A stretch of 64,000 nucleotides of DNA from CAYLHF01 sp964383365. GTDB lineage: Bacteria; Bacteroidota; Rhodothermia; Rhodothermales; UBA10348. The notes under the pieces are model-generated. The model made no database searches, was not told the DNA's origin, and was given only the letters and a program-made list of their open reading frames with translations. Within the stretch, counting starts at the first letter, position 1; every line of letters starts with the position of its first letter. The translations under genes and the position numbers were made by a program. Below are positions 57,821-64,000 of this stretch, in pieces. The stretch is taken from positions 1 to 64,000 of the forward strand of contig CAYLHF010000017.1 of the NCBI GenBank assembly GCA_964383365.1, written 5' to 3'.

Positions 57821-60271
57821 TCATTCATATCGGAGACTGACGATCGGATTGCTTCCCGAGGCACGGATGGTCTGGTAGCCAATGCTCAGCAGCGCGAGAG
57901 CAAGTACACTGGACAGTACAACGCCGGCCTCAAACCAGCCGGGATTGAATCTGAAAGCAAATCTTTCCAGCCACATATTCATGACCAGAAACGATACAGG
58001 CAAGGCGACGGTCTCCGCCAACAGGATCAGCCTCAGGAACTCGAGCGAGAGCATTCGTGACAGCCCGGTCGAAGAGGCGCCCAGTACTTTTCGAATTCCC
58101 AATTCTTTCGTTCGACGTTGCGCCGAGAAAGTGGACAGACCGAACAGGCCCAGACAGGCAATGAGCATAGCCAGAAGCGATGCGTACGCGATCATATGCT
58201 GCCATCTTCGCTCAGAGGTATATCGACTGGTGAGATCATCGTCCACAAAAAAGCCATTGAACACTTTTTCCGGGTACACGCGATTCCAGAACGCCGCAAT
58301 CGACTGACGGGCGATCAGAACCTCAGACGGGTCGATCCGAAAGTACAGGAATCGATAGGAATCTCGCGGGGCGAGAAAAAGAACCATGGGTTCGATTCGC
58401 TCGTGCAGGGACTTGAAATTGAAGTCGTCGATGACACCGACTACACGTACGGGATTCTCACCGATCACGTTGAATCCTTCAATCGTTTGTTCCAGCGGCC
58501 GGGTCCACCCAAATTCAGTGACAAGGGCCTGGTTGACCAAAACAGATCCGGTGAGATCTCCCGGGAAATCCGCGCTGAGCGCACGTCCAATCTGCATTGG
58601 AATCCCCATTTCCTCGAGATAATTGGAGGTGATTCTACTCGTGTAGATGAGGTGTGCCCCGCCGTCAGGAGTGGAGAACGAATTCCATGCCAGCGACCGA
58701 TCGAACCCTGTCGACGCAGCTGAAACGCCGCGAACCCCCCGCATTTCGCCAAGAGAATTCGCCACGCGCTCGAAAGCGGCTGTTGATTCCGACGGACTTT
58801 CATAATCCAGTCTAACCGCGAACAGTCTGTGGGGATCGAACCCCAGGTTTTTGGTTTCGATGAACGAGAGTTGACCGTGGATGACGAGGGCGGCAAACAG
58901 GAACGTACCGGTGAGTGCGAACTGGACGACGACCAACGCCTTCATCCATCGACTCCTACCCAGCGGATTCGACTGGCGAATCATATCGATCGGAGAAAAT
59001 CTGGATAGAAAAATCGACGGATATATTCCCGCAAGAAATGCGGTTGTCAGCGTGAGGATGGAGATGAAGAGTAGTCCGTTCAGATCCAGAAGGCCCAGAT
59101 CGAGGTGAATACCTGCCGAGCGACCGAGCGCAGGAAGCAGCGACTGAGCCAACCCGAGGCCGAGGAGGAGAGAGAGGACGGTGAAAAGAAGCGCTTCTCC
59201 CTGAAATTGTCCAATAAGTTGTCTTCGACTTGCCCCCAGGACTTTCCTCATTCCAGCCTCTTTCGCGCGTTGAAGAGCTCGTGCCGTCGCCAGGGTCGTA
59301 AAATTGATACAGGCAAGAAGCAATATGGCCAGAGCGAGGACGGTAGACAGGTACGCGTATACGGGATCAGCTGATTCCGTGTGGGACTGTTGGACCCGAT
59401 TGGCAAAGTGGATGGAACGAAGCGGTCTCAGATACAGGTGAAAAGAACCGGGATCCGGGCTCATCCACTTCAAGATTTTCCAGGTCCTCATCATTGGTCC
59501 GTAATGGGCGTCTGTAAATGGAACCAACCCGGAAGACAGCGTCTCTTCGGCGTTTTTAGACTCCCTGTCGGTATCGGTGTCTCCAATATTGCCGAGCCGC
59601 ACGAACGTATTGGACCCCCAGGATGTCCAACTTCCTTCGAGGCCCGGGTAATCGCTGAAGGACTCTATTCGAATCAAAATGCCCGCGTCCAGGCTGGAAT
59701 TCATTCCTGGGTCCGGAATAACAGCTGAGACGGAAAAAGATGTCGGCATGCCACCCTGACTGATTTCGATCACCTGGCCGACGGGATCCTCATTGCCGAA
59801 AAGATTTTTCGCCGTCGATGCCGTCAGAACGACATCTTCGGGTGCCGAAAGCAGCTTTTTATTTCTGCCCGACAAGACCGGTGTCGGAAACACGCGGAAG
59901 AATGAGGCCCCCACGAAATAAACCGATTCGTCGTAGAATTCGTCCCCGGGCTTCCGAACTGAAAGGGTTGCCGCTTTGACGGGTGTGGCAGCCTCTACGA
60001 TCGCGAACTCCTGCTCGAGAGCGGCAGCCAGAGGGAGGGGCTGTCCGGCGGTCTGATTTCGATCACCGTCGAGAGCAACCGTCTCTATTTCAACCCGGTA
60101 CACGGAGTTGCTTCCGGGGATGCGCTCGTCGAACGACCACTCGGCACGTACATAGCTCAGAAGAATCAGACAGGCAGCAATACCAACGCTGAGGCCGATG
60201 ATATTTATGGTGCTATAGACACGTTGCCGGGCAATATTTCGGATCGAAAGTTTGAGATAATTCAGAATCAT
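57821..60271 (-). CDS. FtsX/MacB-like ABC permease, 816 aa
   Basis: A large inner-membrane permease with two MacB-type halves. The N-terminus LKLSIRNIARQRVYSTINIIGLSVGIAACLILLSYVRAEWSFDERIPGSNSVYRVE is the usual MacB_PCD/FtsX start. Membrane segments cluster near 17-40, 305-330, 360-385, 400-420, 440-460 and in the C-terminal third. AFLAGIYPSIFLSRFSPIDMIR and ELGIRKVLGAS are family motifs. These permeases export peptides or extract lipoproteins with an ATPase. No ATPase or membrane-fusion gene lies beside it, so its partner must be elsewhere. It is isolated between the DUF2946-like and DUF2911 genes. Confidence 0.88.
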   Translation of the reverse strand: MILNYLKLSIRNIARQRVYSTINIIGLSVGIAACLILLSYVRAEWSFDERIPGSNSVYRVEIETVALDGDRNQTAGQPLPLAAALEQEFAIVEAATPVKAATLSVRKPGDEFYDESVYFVGASFFRVFPTPVLSGRNKKLLSAPEDVVLTASTAKNLFGNEDPVGQVIEISQGGMPTSFSVSAVIPDPGMNSSLDAGILIRIESFSDYPGLEGSWTSWGSNTFVRLGNIGDTDTDRESKNAEETLSSGLVPFTDAHYGPMMRTWKILKWMSPDPGSFHLYLRPLRSIHFANRVQQSHTESADPVYAYLSTVLALAILLLACINFTTLATARALQRAKEAGMRKVLGASRRQLIGQFQGEALLFTVLSLLLGLGLAQSLLPALGRSAGIHLDLGLLDLNGLLFISILTLTTAFLAGIYPSIFLSRFSPIDMIRQSNPLGRSRWMKALVVVQFALTGTFLFAALVIHGQLSFIETKNLGFDPHRLFAVRLDYESPSESTAAFERVANSLGEMRGVRGVSAASTGFDRSLAWNSFSTPDGGAHLIYTSRITSNYLEEMGIPMQIGRALSADFPGDLTGSVLVNQALVTEFGWTRPLEQTIEGFNVIGENPVRVVGVIDDFNFKSLHERIEPMVLFLAPRDSYRFLYFRIDPSEVLIARQSIAAFWNRVYPEKVFNGFFVDDDLTSRYTSERRWQHMIAYASLLAMLIACLGLFGLSTFSAQRRTKELGIRKVLGASSTGLSRMLSLEFLRLILLAETVALPVSFLVMNMWLERFAFRFNPGWFEAGVVLSSVLALALLSIGYQTIRASGSNPIVSLRYE

Positions 60272-60473
60272 GATAACGTCGAAGAATGGATTACCTCAAT
60301 GGGTGTTGAATATCCCAACACCCTTCCAATTAACGTGCCTATGTATGATTCATGCCTCAGATACGACGAATGAGCGGTCCGATACGATATTTATGTTCAC
60401 TATCGAACAGTTGCTGTTCGGCGTTGTACGAATAAGCATAATCGGCAAAGGTGGAGATGCACAACGGAAGCCA

Positions 60474-61154
60474 CTACGAACCGACATCATCTTCTGGTGA
60501 TTGGATGGGGATCTTGAGTTCTCGGTCGGCCCATCGAATGGCCAGAATAGTGCTGTCCGCGGAAGACGAGAAAGCGTCAATGGTCAGTCGCTCTGTATGG
60601 TATCGCGTCGCCGAGACAGGTACCAGGATCGAACCAATCTCCTGCTTTCGTACGTCAGGTCCAATCATGTTTCCCCAATGAAATGTTGAACCTGTCACGA
60701 AGATTTCCCACCATGAAGAATCTGGTCGGGCGTACAGAGCGTATCGTCCAGACGGTACCGTCAGGTTTCCGAATCGGATGGAACGGCTGACGAAGAGGCG
60801 CGTGGGTTCGTTTGCGCCAAGGCGCCATAAACGACCATTTGGTACCAGTGGTGCGCCAGAGACAGTATCTTGTTCTGATCCCGGTAGCGAGTCGAAAACC
60901 AGACGACCCCTGGCGGAGGGTTGACCGTAGCAGACCTGGATATCCGCATCGCCGACTCCAAATCGGGTCTTACCCATTGGACTGGCCGCTTCGCTCACCA
61001 GGTTCAGATACGTAGAGGGACTCGTCCAATCCGGAAGGCACGGACCCAGGGCCAGAGACGGGGGAAAGAAATACAATCCTCGAGTCGCCGCCAGATAGAA
61101 AATGACTACGACTGGTAGTACGATGAGGACAATCTTTTTTAGCGTATTCATCAA
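60474..61154 (-). CDS. DUF2911 family exported protein
   Basis: A 226-aa protein with an N-terminal membrane anchor or signal (about residues 8-30). The periplasmic domain contains SPMGKTRFGVGDADIQVCYGQPSARGR, the family hallmark in which a short YGxPxxxGR stretch is conserved, then GRLWRLGANEPTRLFVS and GRYALYARPDSSWWEIFVTGSTFHWGN. The C-terminal region (HTERLTIDAFSSSADSTILAIRWADREL) completes the fold. Function of the family is unknown. It lies between the FtsX-like permease and the aminotransferase homologue, on the same strand. The 202-nt gap downstream (60272-60473) holds no gene that I can support. Confidence 0.86.
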   Translation of the reverse strand: MMNTLKKIVLIVLPVVVIFYLAATRGLYFFPPSLALGPCLPDWTSPSTYLNLVSEAASPMGKTRFGVGDADIQVCYGQPSARGRLVFDSLPGSEQDTVSGAPLVPNGRLWRLGANEPTRLFVSRSIRFGNLTVPSGRYALYARPDSSWWEIFVTGSTFHWGNMIGPDVRKQEIGSILVPVSATRYHTERLTIDAFSSSADSTILAIRWADRELKIPIQSPEDDVGS

Positions 61155-61209
61155 GGAGGAGAAGATTTGCTGTAGCGGGTCGTGTATGAACCCGTTCCGT
61201 TCTTGTTGA

Positions 61210-62112
61210 TCACATCAGAATCGGATACCCGGAGGAAGCCGTTTCATGCGCATACCATTCAGACATTTTCTTCGTAATTGGACCGACGGTGCCGTCACTG
61301 ACGGTGCGGCCATCGACTCTGGTGACAGCAGCGATCTCTCCCATGGTTCCGGTACAGAATATCTCGTCCGCCGTATAAACTGATGTCATAGACAGCTTCT
61401 GCTCCCAGTATGACAGTCCATGATCCTTACACAAATCCAGAACCGTTTGCCGGGTGATGCCCTCCGGGCACGCCTCTGTCGTTGGCGTGAGAACGGTCCC
61501 GGACCGAACGAGAAAGATGTGGGTACCGTGGGCCTCGGCCACAAATCCCTGGCGATCGAGCATGAGCGCCGAGTCGGCCCCGGCCGCATTGGCCTCAATT
61601 TTTGCAAGGATAGATTGAATCAGATTATTGTGGTGGATATTCGGATCGAGACAGTCGGGTGGAAACCGACGGATCGAACTGGTCACGAACGTTAGCCCGT
61701 CCTTGCGGTAGACCGGCGATTTGAACTCAGCGAGAACGATTAGGGTAGGTCCCGACTGATTCAGACGAGGATCCATTCCGGATGTAATTTTAATGCCACG
61801 AGTCAGCGTAAGGCGAATGTGAACCCCGTCGACCATCTGGTTCGCCTCGAGCGTCTTTCGGATTTCGGCGATTAGCTCTTCGATGGAAGGGATTTTCGCA
61901 AAGGCCAATGCCCGCGCCGATCTCCTGAGCCTATCGAGGTGTTCTTCCAGCCTGAAAATCTTACCCTCGTAGAGCCGAAGACCCTCCCAGACGGCATCTC
62001 CACCTTGAACGGCGCTGTCAAACGGACTGATCCCCGCCTGGTCTCGATGAATCAGATCCCCATTGATATTTACCAACAGCACCTTGTTGCGCTCATCAAA
62101 CTGTTGAAGCAT
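61210..62112 (-). CDS. Class IV aminotransferase homologue (BCAT/DAAT-like) lacking the PLP lysine
   Basis: A 300-aa protein with the fold-type IV aminotransferase layout: WEGLRLYEGKIFRLEEHLDRL at the N-terminus, HIRLTLTRG, AKIEANAAGADSALMLDRQGFVAEAHGTHIFLVRSG and ACPEGITRQTVLDLC with the C-terminal ADEIFCTGTMGEIAAVTRVDGR. In active members the segment before AKIEA reads like IKSLNYL with the Schiff-base Lys. Here it reads PNIHHNNLIQS, so Lys is replaced by His. It may be a cofactor-binding or repurposed protein. It starts inside the end of the upstream permease gene (17-nt overlap), so it is co-expressed with an amino-acid transporter. Confidence 0.85.
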   Translation of the reverse strand: MLQQFDERNKVLLVNINGDLIHRDQAGISPFDSAVQGGDAVWEGLRLYEGKIFRLEEHLDRLRRSARALAFAKIPSIEELIAEIRKTLEANQMVDGVHIRLTLTRGIKITSGMDPRLNQSGPTLIVLAEFKSPVYRKDGLTFVTSSIRRFPPDCLDPNIHHNNLIQSILAKIEANAAGADSALMLDRQGFVAEAHGTHIFLVRSGTVLTPTTEACPEGITRQTVLDLCKDHGLSYWEQKLSMTSVYTADEIFCTGTMGEIAAVTRVDGRTVSDGTVGPITKKMSEWYAHETASSGYPILM

Positions 62113-63439
62113 GTTTTTTTCTCCTGATCCAAAACCAACTTATCGGAAGTCCGCTCGCCACAAATAACAGGTCCACCATACTCTTCTCCCACTCGAACAC
62201 CAGACGGAATAAGAGGAGTCCGATGACGCCCACGAGATACACTATCGGAAGAAGAGGATACAGCGGCATACGAAATGCATCTCGTTCGCCAACTCCTTCC
62301 CGACGTAGTTTGAAGAGGGCGAAGGTAGTCAGCGTATAGAATATCAGAATCGCGAAGACCATTCCGGCCACGATGGTTTCGAACGATCCGCGGACAACGA
62401 GGATGACGGCGGCCCATCCACAATGGGCGACAACCGCCCGGGAGGGCGTTTTGAACCTGGTGTGAACTGAATCGAGTGACTTGAAGAACAGGCCGTCTCG
62501 TGCCATCGCGTAATACACCCTACTCGACGACATCATGGTTCCGTTGATACTCCCCAGGGCCGAAATGATCGCCAGGAGGGCGATAACGGCGGCTCCTTTC
62601 GAACCAATCATCAGTTGTGCGACATCGGCCGCAGGTGTTGCCGTCAGTCGCATCGCCTCGACACCGAGCGCATAGTGATAAATCGAAATGATGGTCCAGT
62701 ATAGCACGAGAATGATGGCCATTCCATACACCATCGTTCGCGGTATCACGTCACGAGGATTTTTCATTTCGCCGGCCACATACCCGACCCGGTCCCATCC
62801 GGCGTGCGTGAACACGATGAGCATGAGCGCCGCGATCAGGTTTCCTGTCGGAGCAAGAGGAGTTTGCGTCGCGACATGTTCCCCAAGCAAATTCGGAAGG
62901 CCGTTTAATAGCATCGCTCCGGCAGTAGCAAAAACGAGCAGACCCACGACTTTTATACCAGTCGATACTTTCTGAAACAGACTCGCCCATTCGATTCCGA
63001 CGTAATTGAATATACCCAGAAGAGACAGGTACCCAAGAGCGATACCGGTGTGATATGACGGCGTCAGAGGAATAAAAAATCCGGTATAATCTGCCGCGAT
63101 AATCGAGAGGCCTGCTGCCGGGCTCGTTCGGATAATGAACAGTTGCGCCCACCCGAACATGAATCCGGCCCACCGGCCAAAACATCGCGTGATGTATACA
63201 TATTCGCCTCCGGTGGCGGGTAGGCGGGTTCCCAGTTCTGCATATATCAGTCCGCCGATCATCACGAATCCTCCGACGATCAGCCAGGTCAGCAGCACGC
63301 CGCTGTATGACTCGAAATAGCCTGAGATAATCGAAGGAGTGGTGTAGATACCCGAACCAATCGTGATTCCGATAAGAAGCGCGATCCCGTCCGAGAGGCG
63401 GAGGGTTTTCTTGAGTTTCGGCGTTTCGGGATGTGGCAT
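62096..63439 (-). CDS. APC superfamily amino acid permease
   Basis: A 447-aa inner-membrane transporter with 12 predicted helices. The N-terminus IALLIGITIGSGIYTTPSII carries the GSGI substrate-binding motif of the APC/LAT group. GEYVYITRCFGRWAGFMFGWAQL, FTHAGWDRVGYVAGEMKNP and TMMSSSRVYYAMARDGLFFKSLDSVH are further typical stretches. It probably imports or exchanges amino acids; the specificity is unknown. Its 3' end overlaps the aminotransferase homologue by 17 nt, suggesting that the two act on related substrates. It is divergent from the DUF885 gene; the 148-nt gap between them should hold both promoters. Confidence 0.9.
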   Translation of the reverse strand: MPHPETPKLKKTLRLSDGIALLIGITIGSGIYTTPSIISGYFESYSGVLLTWLIVGGFVMIGGLIYAELGTRLPATGGEYVYITRCFGRWAGFMFGWAQLFIIRTSPAAGLSIIAADYTGFFIPLTPSYHTGIALGYLSLLGIFNYVGIEWASLFQKVSTGIKVVGLLVFATAGAMLLNGLPNLLGEHVATQTPLAPTGNLIAALMLIVFTHAGWDRVGYVAGEMKNPRDVIPRTMVYGMAIILVLYWTIISIYHYALGVEAMRLTATPAADVAQLMIGSKGAAVIALLAIISALGSINGTMMSSSRVYYAMARDGLFFKSLDSVHTRFKTPSRAVVAHCGWAAVILVVRGSFETIVAGMVFAILIFYTLTTFALFKLRREGVGERDAFRMPLYPLLPIVYLVGVIGLLLFRLVFEWEKSMVDLLFVASGLPISWFWIRRKKHASTV

Positions 63440-63587
63440 GGGTCGGTCAGTTTAATAGCCGGAGGATACAGGGTGAATGGAGGAGAGGCAAGAATATCAG
63501 ATCCGAGGAGTGACACGACTCATTTCAAACCGGGTCGGAGGCCGTTATCTTGGCGGGATTCCATTTACGACATTCCGGTTCAAATCT

Positions 63588-64000
63588 ATGCTCCCGTCTA
63601 TCCATCGATTTGTTGCGCTTCCATTCCTTGTATTGACCTGTACTCTTCCTGCCTGTGCGCAGCAACGAATGGCTCCGGACGAATTTCAGCGGTTTTCTGA
63701 TACGTTCTGGGAGTGGCGTGCACGCACACAACCAGCCAGTGGAGATGATATCACGCGGCTCGAACGTCCGTTGGACTGGCGCCCGGACTGGTCACCTGAG
63801 GCTGTTGCGGAAATCTATGCCAGGTTCGACGTCTTGCACACCCAGTGGGAACGGTTTGATACCACCGGTTGGTCGATTCCGGCTCAGGTGGATTATCGGC
63901 TGCTGGGATCCGGTTTGTCCAGGATAAAGTGGGAGCTCGATTTATCCGGAGCCTGGAAGCGCAATCCGCTATTCTATGTCAATCAGACGCTGGGGCCCAT
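63588..64000 (+). CDS. Exported DUF885-like protein, 3' end outside window
   Basis: The first 137 codons of an exported protein. ATG 63588 opens a signal peptide (MLPSIHRFVALPFLVLTC) ending near PACAQQ, which could be a signal-peptidase-I site or a weak lipobox. The start of the mature part, DEFQRFSDTFWEWRARTQP, and YARFDVLHTQWERFD with a helical pattern resemble the beginning of DUF885 proteins (possible peptidases). The catalytic region is not in the window, so the family call is provisional. Confidence 0.6.
   Translation, partial: MLPSIHRFVALPFLVLTCTLPACAQQRMAPDEFQRFSDTFWEWRARTQPASGDDITRLERPLDWRPDWSPEAVAEIYARFDVLHTQWERFDTTGWSIPAQVDYRLLGSGLSRIKWELDLSGAWKRNPLFYVNQTLGP

Overview
The window is protein-dense bacterial DNA of moderate GC with no rRNA, tRNA, CRISPR array, insertion sequence or prophage that I could find. 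The gene set points to the Bacteroidota/Rhodothermota lineage. It has a giant SprA (type IX secretion/gliding translocon), an alternative complex III (ActA-F) joined to a caa3 cytochrome oxidase as in Rhodothermus, a Bacteroidota-type YbeY with Asp in place of the third His, a DUF6768 partner of an ECF sigma factor, and lipoproteins paired with SusC/ZnuD-like receptors. Genus cannot be set from the sequence alone.

Layout. 1-9040: envelope and basic metabolism: ABC-F ATPase (cut by the window edge), a WcaJ-type sugar-phosphate transferase, a cNMP-binding protein coupled to an AI-2E family permease, then a minus-strand unit of a glycosyltransferase fused to a degenerate sugar-transferase module, accA, a thioesterase and nadC. 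9109-10578: MATE exporter. 10637-23684: one long plus-strand respiratory unit, actABCDEF, a small one-TM protein, SCO, coxB, coxA, coxC, coxD. It carries electrons from quinol through ACIII and its cytochromes to the caa3 oxidase, and ends in three 37-bp direct repeats. 23878-28373: nucleosidase-like protein, metF, ybeY, DUF423, lipB and two unknowns. 28379-36421: sprA. 36735-40976: saccharopine-dehydrogenase-like protein, a phosphofructokinase with PPi-type residues, and a two-domain ABC permease. 40988-44018: recR, ybaB, dnaX. 44103-49874: unknown proteins, dinB, a second saccharopine-dehydrogenase paralogue, an AhpD-like protein and an orphan ImuB-like polymerase homologue. 49876-52959: lipoprotein, secreted Xaa-Pro peptidase, ECF sigma factor with DUF6768 partner. 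53051-57704: VOC protein, membrane protein and a probable metal-acquisition locus (lipoprotein, TonB receptor, DUF2946-like protein). 57821-64000: FtsX/MacB-like permease, DUF2911 protein, a class-IV aminotransferase homologue without the PLP lysine, an APC permease and the start of a DUF885 protein.

The most unusual points are: the class-IV aminotransferase homologue that lacks the Schiff-base lysine; the glycosyltransferase fused to a decayed phosphoglycosyltransferase; the orphan ImuB-like protein behind an AT-rich, direct-repeat promoter; the hairpin-forming 37-bp repeats at the end of the respiratory operon; the ABC-F gene without an ATG/GTG/TTG start; and a nucleosidase-fold protein that has lost its key acidic residues. 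I did not find a clear multi-gene novel defence or mobile system.
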